Shown here: in pieces, positions 7,611 to 14,335 of the stretch
How positions within the stretch are numbered: the first letter of the stretch is position 1
Layout of the letters: each line of letters starts with the position of its first letter
NCBI GenBank assembly: GCA_937864085.1
Contig: CALMIH010000133.1
Location: forward strand, 1-17,684
Length of the DNA stretch: 17,684 bases
Origin: an uncultured Chloroflexota bacterium
GTDB lineage: Bacteria; Chloroflexota; Limnocylindria; Limnocylindrales; Limnocylindraceae
Reading direction: 5' to 3'
Notes under the pieces: generated by a model
What the model was told of the DNA's origin: nothing
The model's input: only the letters and a program-made list of their open reading frames with translations
Databases searched by the model: none
Program-made: the position numbers and the translations under genes

Positions 7611-8357
7611 CTAACCCGCAATCAGGCGCAACGCGGCGATCAGCATCACGAGCGCGAGGAGGCGGCGAAGCCCAATAAGTCCAACCCTGCGCGCTCCGAG
7701 CTCACTCCCGATCAGTGCCCCTGCAGCGGCGCAGAGGAGTGCGACGGGTAGCGTGCTCGGGAGGAGGGCGAGCGACGCCGGCTTCGCCGCAAGTCCAGCG
7801 AGCGAGTTCGCCAAGATGAATCCTGCCGAGAGCCCCGCCGCAGCCCGCGCGGTCGTCCAGCGCCGCGCAATCACGAGTGGCGTCAGGAAGACCCCACCAC
7901 CCGTCCCTGTTGCACCAGCAAGGAGTCCGATCCCGCCGCCAACAAGTGCTGACACAGGCGTGCGCGGTGCGCCCGCAACACGCTCTGATGTCAGGTCACG
8001 TCCTGCTCGAGCGGCAAGTCGGATCGCGGCGGCGATCAGTACGGCGGCGAGCAGCGGACGGTAGATCGCATCAGGGATCGACAGACTCCCGGCAAGAAAG
8101 GCGGCGGGGACAGACCCAAGCAGGAGTGGGGCGAGGAGGCGCCAGGGGAGGAGACCGACACGAGAGAAGCGCACCACGGTGATGAAGGCAACGGCGAGGT
8201 TGAGGACGAGCGCCGTGGGGCGCATCACCTCGGGGGCAACCCCAGTCAGGGCCATTAGGGCCAGATAGCCCGTCGCCCCCGCATGGCCGACGGAGGAGTA
8301 GAGGAGGGCGACCAAGAAGAAACCGAGCGGGAGGAGGGCGAAATAGGGGTCCGTCAC
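7611..8357 (-). CDS. TSUP family (TauE/SafE-like) membrane permease
   Basis: This membrane transporter belongs to the family that exports sulfite, sulfoacetate or related small organosulfur or carboxylate anions. It has 248 residues with about eight hydrophobic helices in two similar halves. The glycine-rich repeat motif appears once near the N-terminus (SSVGHAGATGYLALMAL) and once in the middle (GLLAGATGTGGGVFLTPLV), as expected for the internally duplicated family. The frame stays open for 73 codons upstream, but I place the start at GTG 8357. Homology begins there, and a TATGAT box ends six bases before it, fitting a leaderless message. The substrate cannot be read from sequence. It precedes heliorhodopsin on the same strand and diverges from the peptide-importer operon. 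Confidence 0.88.
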   Translation of the reverse strand: MTDPYFALLPLGFFLVALLYSSVGHAGATGYLALMALTGVAPEVMRPTALVLNLAVAFITVVRFSRVGLLPWRLLAPLLLGSVPAAFLAGSLSIPDAIYRPLLAAVLIAAAIRLAARAGRDLTSERVAGAPRTPVSALVGGGIGLLAGATGTGGGVFLTPLVIARRWTTARAAAGLSAGFILANSLAGLAAKPASLALLPSTLPVALLCAAAGALIGSELGARRVGLIGLRRLLALVMLIAALRLIAG

Positions 8358-8363
8358 GCACGA

Positions 8364-8369
8364 ATCATA
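8364..8369 (-). promoter_or_regulatory. -10 box of a probable leaderless promoter for the TSUP permease
   Basis: TATGAT on the - strand, one base from the TATAAT consensus, ends six bases before the GTG start at 8357. No Shine-Dalgarno sequence lies between. This supports the GTG start over the longer reading frame and suggests a leaderless message. Confidence 0.6.
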
Positions 8370-8405
8370 CGTGGGAGCCGCTGGTCGGAGGGGGGTGCCG
8401 TCAAG

Positions 8406-8411
8406 TATCCT
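8406..8411 (+). promoter_or_regulatory. Candidate -10 box for the peptide-importer operon
   Basis: TATCCT, the same hexamer used before the exporter ATPase gene, lies eight bases before an ATG at 8420 that opens a short reading frame. It would produce a leader of roughly 65 bases ahead of the binding-protein gene. No convincing -35 element is visible 17 bases upstream. Confidence 0.35.
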
Positions 8412-8419
8412 TGCCCGTA

Positions 8420-8488
8420 ATGCGGATGCTCCGCAGGGGGAGGCGGCGCGGGCCGCCTTTGCTAGTGATAACCAAGGAGTGGCAATGA
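8420..8488 (+). CDS. Possible 22-residue arginine-rich leader peptide upstream of the binding protein
   Basis: This short frame starts at ATG 8420 and stops at TGA 8486-8488, overlapping the binding-protein ATG (8485) in an ATGA arrangement. The first ten residues include five Arg (MRMLRRGRRR), encoded by a mix of CGG, CGC and AGG codons. The Shine-Dalgarno of the downstream gene (AAGGAG, 8474-8479) is embedded near its end. Two hairpins lie inside it: TGCGGA-tgc-TCCGCA (8421-8435) and AGGCGGC-gcgg-GCCGCCT (8441-8458). A candidate -10 box is eight bases upstream, so it could be translated from a near-leaderless message. It may be a regulatory leader peptide coupled to the importer, or a chance frame; there is no homology to test it. 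Confidence 0.3.
   Translation: MRMLRRGRRRGPPLLVITKEWQ
8441..8460 (+). promoter_or_regulatory. GC-rich hairpin followed by TTT in the importer leader
   Basis: AGGCGGC (8441-8447) pairs perfectly with GCCGCCT (8452-8458) around a four-base loop and runs into a short T stretch. It resembles a weak intrinsic terminator or attenuator 25 bases before the binding-protein start. A second perfect 6-bp hairpin (8421-8435) precedes it. Confidence 0.4.
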
Positions 8489-10161
8489 AGAACCTACGGA
8501 TCGGCGCGATCGGCGCCGCTCTCCTGATGGTTGCTGCGGCGTGTGGTGGCTCTTCGAGCTCCGCTGCCGACACCATCGCCTTCGCGGCGAAGGCATATCC
8601 AGAGGCCGGCCCAGCGGACTGCGCCGACGGCTACGGTTTCAAGCGCATCACCTCAACGGACGCCTCAACGGTCGTCTTTGAGCTCTGCGCACCAGACGTG
8701 GCGTTCATCCAGAAGTTGGCACTGACCAACTACCAGATCAACGACTCCGGCTACCTCACCACCGCAACTGCGGATGGGAGCATTGTGGACGCGCCAAACG
8801 GCACGGGACCATACAAGCTGAAGGCGTGGGAGAAGGGCTCCCAGATCGTCCTTGAGCGCAATGCTGACTATTGGGGACAGCTCGCCACTTCGGGCACCGC
8901 AGTCTTCCAGTGGCAGGCAGAGGGCGCAGCGCGACTGCTCGCCCTTCAGGCTGGCACAGCTGACGGCATTGACAACCTTGCGCCAACGGACATTGCTGGC
9001 GCAACTGCAGACACAACGCTGCAGGTCATCCCGCGCGCTGCACTGAACACCATGTATCTCGGAATGAACTCCGGCATCGCCGGTGATCCATTCGAGAAGG
9101 TTGAGGTTCGTAAGGCGGTTGCCCTGGCGCTTGATCGCCAGCGCATCATCGACAACTTCTACCCAGGCGGCTCAGAGGTGGCGAGCCACTTCACGCCGTG
9201 CACCATTGAGTTCGCCTGCGAAGGCGAGGCTTGGTACGAGCAGGACATCGCCGCAGCGAAGGCGCTGCTAGCCGATGCAGGATACCCAAGCGGCTTCAAG
9301 ACGACGCTTTCGTATCGTGACGTTGTGCGCGGGTACCTACCGGTCCCACTCACGGTCGCCACGGACATCCAGGCGCAGCTCAAGGAGATCGGCATTGACG
9401 TCACCATTGCTGTGGTGGAGTCAACGGCATATCTCGACGCTGCAAGCGCTGGGACCCTGCAGGGCCTGCACCTCCTCGGTTGGGGTGCGGACTATCCAGA
9501 CCCAACGAACTTCCTGGACTATCACTTCGGAAAGAACTCTTCGCCACAGTTCGGCGCCCCAATCGCAGCGGTCTATGAGCCACTGATGGCGGCGAGCGCA
9601 ACGGCTGATGCAGCAACACGTGCTGCGCTCTACGCCGAGGCGAACAATGCACTGAAGACGAACATTCCGATGATCCCAGTGGCTCACGGCGGTTCAGCTC
9701 TTGCATTTAAGGCGAGCATCACGGGCGCCCACTCGTCGCCACTCGGCAACGAGGAGCTTTCGGTGATGAGCTCAGACGGGGACGACACCTTCGTGTGGAT
9801 CCAGAACGGTGAGCCTGGTGGGCTTTACTGCATGGACGAGACGGACGGCGAGTCACTCCGCGTCTGCGGCCAGATCGGCGAAGGCCTCTTCGGCTTCGTC
9901 ACGGGTGAGGCTTCTACGAAGCCGCTGCTCGCGACAGCCTGCACGGCCTCTGAGGATCTGCTCACCTGGACGTGCACCCTGCGCACGGGCGTGAAGTTCC
10001 ACAACGGCGCAACGTTTGATGCCACTGACGTGGTTGATACGTTTGCTTCGGTCTGGGACTGCGCAAACCCACTGCACAAGGGCCGCACCAGCGTGTTCGA
10101 GTATTTCAGCCTCATCTCGGGGTTCTTGAATACCGACGCCTGCACCAAGCCAGCAGAATGA
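8485..10161 (+). CDS. Peptide/nickel-type ABC importer binding lipoprotein with apparently circularly permuted SBP_bac_5 domain
   Basis: This is the extracytoplasmic solute-binding lipoprotein of the importer encoded downstream (558 residues). ATG 8485 is preceded by AAGGAG with five bases spacing. The lipoprotein signal is about 1-20, with the lipidated Cys C20 (MVAAACGG) and a Ser-rich linker. The fold order is unusual. Residues ~52-430 carry what is normally the middle and end of the family: STVVFELCAPDVAFI (61-75), GTGPYKLKAWEKGSQIVLER (106-125), WGADYPDPTNF (333-343) and IPMIPVAHGG (394-403). Residues ~434-558 then carry the usual beginning: WIQNGEPGGLY (438-448), GEGLFGF (465-471), TWTCTLRTGVKFHNGATFDA (494-513) and DVVDTFASVW (515-524), ending at FEYFSLISG (538-546). 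Those last residues would normally run directly into residue ~52. Ten non-lipid Cys suggest disulfides. The ligand is unknown, probably a peptide. Confidence 0.9.
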   Translation: MKNLRIGAIGAALLMVAAACGGSSSSAADTIAFAAKAYPEAGPADCADGYGFKRITSTDASTVVFELCAPDVAFIQKLALTNYQINDSGYLTTATADGSIVDAPNGTGPYKLKAWEKGSQIVLERNADYWGQLATSGTAVFQWQAEGAARLLALQAGTADGIDNLAPTDIAGATADTTLQVIPRAALNTMYLGMNSGIAGDPFEKVEVRKAVALALDRQRIIDNFYPGGSEVASHFTPCTIEFACEGEAWYEQDIAAAKALLADAGYPSGFKTTLSYRDVVRGYLPVPLTVATDIQAQLKEIGIDVTIAVVESTAYLDAASAGTLQGLHLLGWGADYPDPTNFLDYHFGKNSSPQFGAPIAAVYEPLMAASATADAATRAALYAEANNALKTNIPMIPVAHGGSALAFKASITGAHSSPLGNEELSVMSSDGDDTFVWIQNGEPGGLYCMDETDGESLRVCGQIGEGLFGFVTGEASTKPLLATACTASEDLLTWTCTLRTGVKFHNGATFDATDVVDTFASVWDCANPLHKGRTSVFEYFSLISGFLNTDACTKPAE

Positions 10162-10166
10162 GTCAC

Positions 10167-10200
10167 TCCGTTACTGCCACCTTCGGGTGGTAGTAACGGA
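10167..10200 (+). terminator. First of two tandem UUCG-capped hairpins (intercistronic)
   Basis: TCCGTTACTGCCACC pairs with GGTGGTAGTAACGGA around a TTCG tetraloop closed by C-G, giving a 15-bp stem with one G-U pair. It begins five bases after the binding-protein stop. The C(UUCG)G cap makes a very stable RNA hairpin. With no U-tract it more likely protects the upstream mRNA end or partly attenuates readthrough than terminates fully. Confidence 0.65.
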
Positions 10201-10201
10201 A

Positions 10202-10235
10202 GCCCCCGTCGCCACCTTCGGGTGACGGCGGGGGC
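10202..10235 (+). terminator. Second tandem UUCG-capped hairpin (intercistronic)
   Basis: GCCCCCGTCGCCACC pairs with GGTGACGGCGGGGGC around TTCG: a 15-position stem with one G-U and one C-A mismatch. It starts one base after the first hairpin. The two share the core GCCACCTTCGGGTG (10176-10189 and 10211-10224) but differ in their outer stems, so each stem is kept by pairing rather than by plain copying. It is followed by a modestly T-rich stretch. Confidence 0.65.
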
Positions 10236-10274
10236 GTACTCTTCTAGCGCCGAAGCGGAGGAACTTCAACCGCA

Positions 10275-11354
10275 ATGACCACCTACATCGTGCGACGGCT
10301 CTTAGTGAGCCTCCCCGTGATCTTCGGGATCCTTGTGGCGGTCTTTGTCATCACGCGGCTCCTCCCTGGCGATCCGTGCCGAGCACTTCTCGGCGAGAAG
10401 GCTACCGAAGCGGCGTGCGCCGCATTCAACTCGCGCTACGGCTTTGACCAGCCGATGCCCATCCAGTTCCTCAAGTATCTACAACAGGTGCTAACGGGCG
10501 ACCTCGGCGACTCCATTCGCTTCGGCGTTCCGGTGACACAGCTGATCGTTGATCGTCTCCCAACCACGATTGAGCTGACGGCGATCTCGCTCACGATCGC
10601 TACCTTCTTCGGTATCAAGCTCGGCGTGCGCGCCGCGACCAAGCGCAACTCGCGCACCGACGTCTCCACGATGATCTTCGCCAACCTCGGTGTCTCCATC
10701 CCCGTCTTCGTCCTTGGCCTCCTGCTTGCCTACCTCTTTGCGGTGGTGCTGAAGGGGACGCCGATCGCACTCCCGCCTGCGAATCGCTACACCGCCGGCG
10801 TGATCCCAACGGAGATCGCTGTTGCCTGGGGGCTTGCTGGACTGCAGGGGCCGCTCCGCGGACTGCTCGACTTCATCTCCAACATGGCAATCCCCAATGC
10901 GATCCTGACCCTGAACCTTGGAAACCTCCTTGATGCGGTGAAGCACCTCATCCTCCCCTCCGTTGCCCTGGCGACGATCCCGATGGCGGTGATTGCGCGC
11001 ATCACGCGCAGCTCGCTGCTCGATGTGCTCGGCTCTGACTACATCCGCACCGCGCGCGCGAAGGGACTCTCTGAACGCGAGGTGGTCTCAAAGCATGCGC
11101 TGCGCAACGCACTCCTCCCCGTGGCAACGGTGGTCGGCCTCTCACTTGGCGGCCTCCTCTCTGGTGCGGTGTTGACGGAGACGATCTTTGGATTTGCGGG
11201 GATCGGTCGCACCATCTCTGACGCGATCACCGCGCGTGACTATGTGGTGGTGCAAGGGGTCACCGTGATCGTGAGCGTTGGCTACGTGGTGGTGAATCTG
11301 ATCGTTGACATCAGCTACGCCTACCTTGACCCACGGGTGCGGATCAACTCATGA
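10275..11354 (+). CDS. Peptide/nickel ABC importer permease, DppB-like
   Basis: This is one of two membrane permeases forming the translocation path of the importer. It has 359 residues, longer than typical DppB (about 310-340). The N-terminal signature is YIVRRLLVSLPVIFGILVA, followed by LLPGDPCRALLG (29-40) and GDLGDSIRFGVPV (75-87). The ATPase-contacting EAA loop is YIRTARAKGLSEREVVSKHA (256-275). Extra length lies in the loop at about 161-220 between two helices. It starts at ATG 10275 with GGAGGA at 10257-10262, a rather long 12-base spacing. Two stable hairpins separate it from the binding protein, which would allow the binding protein to be made in excess. Its stop overlaps the next permease start (ATGA). 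Confidence 0.93.
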   Translation: MTTYIVRRLLVSLPVIFGILVAVFVITRLLPGDPCRALLGEKATEAACAAFNSRYGFDQPMPIQFLKYLQQVLTGDLGDSIRFGVPVTQLIVDRLPTTIELTAISLTIATFFGIKLGVRAATKRNSRTDVSTMIFANLGVSIPVFVLGLLLAYLFAVVLKGTPIALPPANRYTAGVIPTEIAVAWGLAGLQGPLRGLLDFISNMAIPNAILTLNLGNLLDAVKHLILPSVALATIPMAVIARITRSSLLDVLGSDYIRTARAKGLSEREVVSKHALRNALLPVATVVGLSLGGLLSGAVLTETIFGFAGIGRTISDAITARDYVVVQGVTVIVSVGYVVVNLIVDISYAYLDPRVRINS

Positions 11355-12244
11355 ACGCCTCAGCACAGACCCCGTTCCGACGCGCACTCCGCTCCTTCCT
11401 GGAGCAGCGCACCGCACGCGTGGGGCTTGCCCTGCTGCTCGTGCTGGTCACCGCAGCGCTCGGCGCAGACGTATTCGCCAGCTACAGCCCGATCGACGTG
11501 TTGATTGATAAGGAGTCGGGTGCGATTCGACTGGCTGGCCCATGCATCAACGCTCTCGGCTGCGACGGACCACAACACATCTTCGGCCTTGATAACAATG
11601 TGCGCGATGTCTTCGCGCGCGTCCTCCACGGCGAACGCCTAAGCCTGCAGGTTGGCTTCCTCACCGTTGGCTTTGCGATCGTGCTCGGTTCACTGATCGG
11701 CGCTGTCTCTGGATTCGTTGGCGGCTGGGTGGACAACCTCTTCATGCGCATCATGGATGTGCTGCTCGCCTTCCCGAGCCTCCTCCTCGCGATTGCGATC
11801 GTGACGGTGATCGGCCCAGGCCTGATCAACACGCAGCTCGCGATCGGCATCGTTGCGATCCCAATCTATGCACGTGTGATGCGCGCCTCAGTGCTCGGAC
11901 TTCGTGATCGCGAATTTGTTGCGGCGAGCCGTGCGCTCGGCGCCTCTGAAGCATCCATCCTCTTCCGGAAGATCCTTCCGAACGCGTTGACGCCGAGCAT
12001 CGTCCAAGGAACGCTCGGCATTGGCGGCGCAATCCTTGACGTTGCCGCGTTGAGCTTCCTCGGCCTCGGCGCGCAGCCGCCAACGGCGGAGTGGGGCTCC
12101 ATGATCGGTGGCGATCGCAACCTCCTCTTTTCGTCGCCGCACGTCGTGGTCTTCCCTGGCATTGCGATCACCATGACCGTGCTCGCCTTCAACCTGGTCG
12201 GCGATGGTCTTCGTGATGCGCTCGACCCACGGCTGCAGCGATAG
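11351..12244 (+). CDS. Peptide/nickel ABC importer permease, DppC-like
   Basis: This is the second permease of the importer, with 297 residues. An N-terminal soluble segment and first helix (about 23-44) are followed by an extracytoplasmic stretch with two Cys (C65, C71). The family motif HIFGLDNNVRDVFARVLHG (76-94) follows, then the core permease helices. The EAA loop is about 188-213 (FVAASRALGASEASILFRKI), which docks onto an ATPase. It ends with the typical LNLVGDGLRDALDPRL block. It overlaps DppB by four bases and is followed by the first ATPase, whose ribosome-binding site overlaps this gene's stop, so expression is tightly coupled. Confidence 0.94.
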   Translation: MNASAQTPFRRALRSFLEQRTARVGLALLLVLVTAALGADVFASYSPIDVLIDKESGAIRLAGPCINALGCDGPQHIFGLDNNVRDVFARVLHGERLSLQVGFLTVGFAIVLGSLIGAVSGFVGGWVDNLFMRIMDVLLAFPSLLLAIAIVTVIGPGLINTQLAIGIVAIPIYARVMRASVLGLRDREFVAASRALGASEASILFRKILPNALTPSIVQGTLGIGGAILDVAALSFLGLGAQPPTAEWGSMIGGDRNLLFSSPHVVVFPGIAITMTVLAFNLVGDGLRDALDPRLQR

Positions 12245-12253
12245 GAGGGCGTG

Positions 12254-13273
12254 ATGGCTGATCGACTCCTTGAGGTACGCGATCTGCAGACCTCCTTCCG
12301 TCTGCGCGACGGCGCGGTGCGTGCTGTAGACGGCGCAACGTTTGGCGTGGATCGCGGCGAAGTGCTCGGCCTTGTGGGCGAGTCTGGCTGTGGAAAGAGC
12401 GTCACTTCGCTCTCCATCCTGCGCCTGATCACGCCACCCGGTCAGATCACGGGCGGGAGCGTCCGCTTTGACGGCAAGGAGCTGCTCACCGCCACAGAGT
12501 TGGAGATGCAGAAGATTCGCGGGAATCGCATCGCGATGATCTTCCAGCAGCCGAACTCCTCGCTCAACCCAGTCCAGAAGCTTGCCGACCAGATCGGTGA
12601 GGTGCTGCGCATTCATAAGGGGCTCGACGAGAAGGCGGCGCGCATGCGCGGCATTGAGCTGCTGGAACTCGTCGGCATTCCAGATCCTGGTCGACGCGCC
12701 GATGCCTACCCGCACGAGATCTCTGGCGGCATGGCGCAGCGCGTGATGATCGCCATGGCGCTCGCCTGCGAACCAGAGTTGCTCATTGCAGATGAGCCAA
12801 CCACCGCACTCGACGTGACGATTCAGGCGCAGATCCTTGAGCTGCTGCGCGATCTGCGTGAGCGACTCGGCACCGCCATCGTGCTGATCACCCATGACCT
12901 TGGTGTGGTCTCTGAGTTCTGCGATCGCGTGGCGGTGATGTACGCCGGCGAGGTGGTGGAGGAGCAGGGTCGCGATGCGATCTTCGACAATCCGCGTCAC
13001 CCGTACACACAGGGGCTCCTCGGCGCCATCCCGCGCGCGGGCACTGGGCGTGGGCAGCTGCGCGTGATTCCTGGTCAGGTCCCAGCACTCACTGAGCCAA
13101 TCACAGGATGCCGTTTCGGCGATCGCTGTGGGCAGCGCGAAGCGACGGGCCTCGCCGCCTGCACCTCGCAGCACCCTGATCTCCTCGCGCATAGCGGTGC
13201 GACCGGTAGCTGCGTGCGCTGCCACCTCTACGATCCTGCGCACGGCGCACTCGCGCTGAAGGGGGCGAAGTGA
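12254..13273 (+). CDS. Peptide/nickel ABC importer ATPase, DppD-like
   Basis: This is a cytoplasmic ATPase subunit of the importer, with 339 residues. Walker A is GESGCGKS (42-49), the Q-loop is at about Q98, the signature is SGGMAQR (157-163), Walker B is LLIADEP (176-182), and the switch His is H214. The C-terminal oligopeptide-transporter domain contains Cys at 286, 292, 303 and 320, a spacing like that of the iron-sulfur site reported in Dpp/Opp ATPases. I chose ATG 12254 over GTG 12251 because AGGAGG (12243-12248) sits five bases before the ATG and only two before the GTG. The stop shares one base with the next gene's ATG (TGATG). Confidence 0.95.
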   Translation: MADRLLEVRDLQTSFRLRDGAVRAVDGATFGVDRGEVLGLVGESGCGKSVTSLSILRLITPPGQITGGSVRFDGKELLTATELEMQKIRGNRIAMIFQQPNSSLNPVQKLADQIGEVLRIHKGLDEKAARMRGIELLELVGIPDPGRRADAYPHEISGGMAQRVMIAMALACEPELLIADEPTTALDVTIQAQILELLRDLRERLGTAIVLITHDLGVVSEFCDRVAVMYAGEVVEEQGRDAIFDNPRHPYTQGLLGAIPRAGTGRGQLRVIPGQVPALTEPITGCRFGDRCGQREATGLAACTSQHPDLLAHSGATGSCVRCHLYDPAHGALALKGAK

Positions 13274-14298
13274 TGAGCGAGAAGGCGGGTGTAAGCGGCA
13301 GCGCCGTGGCAAGCAGCGCACCACTACTAGAAGTCCGCGGCCTTGCGAAGACCTTCCCCGTGCGTGCCGGTGCGCTGCAGCGTGTGGTTGGTCAGGTGCG
13401 CGCCGTTGATGGCGTTGACTTTGAGGTGCGTGCTGGTGAGACGCTCGGACTTGTTGGTGAGTCAGGCTGTGGCAAGACCACCGTTGGTCGACTCATCCTC
13501 CGACTGATTGAGCCAACGGGAGGCTCGGTCCTCTTTGAAGGTACGGACATCACCAAGCTGAGCGGATCACAGCTCAAGTCGTATCGCCGTAAGGCGCAGA
13601 TCGTCTTCCAGGATCCGTTCGCCAGCCTCGATCCGCGCACGCCGATCGGCGAGGCGGTCGGCGAAGGGCTGCGCATCCACGGCATCGGTTCGGCAAAAGA
13701 GCGCGAGGCGAAGGTGGCGAAGACGCTTGACATGGTCGGCCTGCGACCAGAGAGTGCACGTCGCTACCCGCACGAGTTCTCCGGTGGTCAGCGCCAACGC
13801 GTGGGGATCGCTCGTGCGCTCATCCTTGATCCTTCACTGATCGTCTTGGATGAGCCGGTCTCAGCGCTGGATGTCTCCATTCAGGCACAGGTGCTGAATC
13901 TGCTCGCCGAACTCCAGAAGGAGCTCGGCCTCTCGTATCTCTTCATTGCACACAACCTCGGCGTGGTGGAGCACCTCTGTGACCGTATCGCCGTGATGTA
14001 CCTCGGCAAGATTGTGGAGACGGCGCCAGCGGCGGAACTCTTCAAGGAGCCGTCGCACCCATATACGCGCGCGCTCCTCTCCGCTGTGCCAGAGCCTGAC
14101 CGTCGCGAACGACGTGACCGCATCATCCTGGAGGGCGACGTGCCGTCACCGTTGAATCCACCAAGCGGCTGCTCATTCCATCCAAGATGCAGAGAGAGCG
14201 TTGCCGCCTGTTCGGCGACAACGCCCTCACTGATCAGCCTCGACCCTGTCGGGAACCGACGGGTCTCGTGCCTGCGACGGGGGCCGGACGCGGTCTGA
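13273..14298 (+). CDS. Peptide/nickel ABC importer ATPase, DppF-like
   Basis: This is the second ATPase of the importer, with 341 residues, completing a five-gene system. An extra ~17-residue polar N-terminal tail precedes the nucleotide-binding domain. Walker A is GESGCGKT (62-69), the signature is SGGQRQR (170-176), Walker B is IVLDEP (190-195), and the switch His is H227. The C-terminal domain has Cys at 300, 306, 313 and 333, again fitting a four-Cys metal or iron-sulfur site, so both ATPases carry one. The start ATG 13273 shares its A with the previous stop, and AAGGGGG (13259-13265) lies upstream. It is the last gene of the operon and converges on the DoxX-like gene 37 bases away; no convincing terminator is visible between them. 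Confidence 0.95.
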   Translation: MSEKAGVSGSAVASSAPLLEVRGLAKTFPVRAGALQRVVGQVRAVDGVDFEVRAGETLGLVGESGCGKTTVGRLILRLIEPTGGSVLFEGTDITKLSGSQLKSYRRKAQIVFQDPFASLDPRTPIGEAVGEGLRIHGIGSAKEREAKVAKTLDMVGLRPESARRYPHEFSGGQRQRVGIARALILDPSLIVLDEPVSALDVSIQAQVLNLLAELQKELGLSYLFIAHNLGVVEHLCDRIAVMYLGKIVETAPAAELFKEPSHPYTRALLSAVPEPDRRERRDRIILEGDVPSPLNPPSGCSFHPRCRESVAACSATTPSLISLDPVGNRRVSCLRRGPDAV

Positions 14299-14335
14299 TC
14301 ACCGCACCCGGCGCTAGTCGCGTGTTCCGCGCCCG

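Noticed and set aside
8371..8484. Upstream extension of the binding-protein frame to 8371
   Set aside because: It would put 38 residues before a good lipoprotein signal peptide, and AAGGAG lies five bases before ATG 8485.
8358..8576. Longer N-terminus of the TSUP permease up to 8576
   Set aside because: The added 73 residues are Ala/Arg-rich without membrane character, overlap the binding-protein gene start, and are made unnecessary by the TATGAT box next to GTG 8357.
8485..10161. Binding protein as a truncated or frameshifted pseudogene
   Set aside because: One uninterrupted frame contains a signal peptide and all expected fold segments exactly once, only in swapped order. Loss or decay would leave missing or repeated parts.
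10167..10235. Tandem hairpins as a mobile repeat or the beginning of a repeat array
   Set aside because: Only two copies are seen, adjacent, with divergent outer stems; there is no flanking duplication and no third copy was noticed in the window.
11888..13324. Long open frame of 478 codons on the - strand, opposite the importer genes
   Set aside because: It lies antisense to DppC-, DppD- and DppF-like genes with full motif sets. The translation is Arg/His/Ala-rich with no recognisable domain; it is a product of high GC and codon bias.
14310..14333. GGCGC...GCGCC as a terminator between the importer operon and the DoxX gene
   Set aside because: The stem is only five bases with a 14-base loop and no U-tract, and is readily expected by chance at this GC content.
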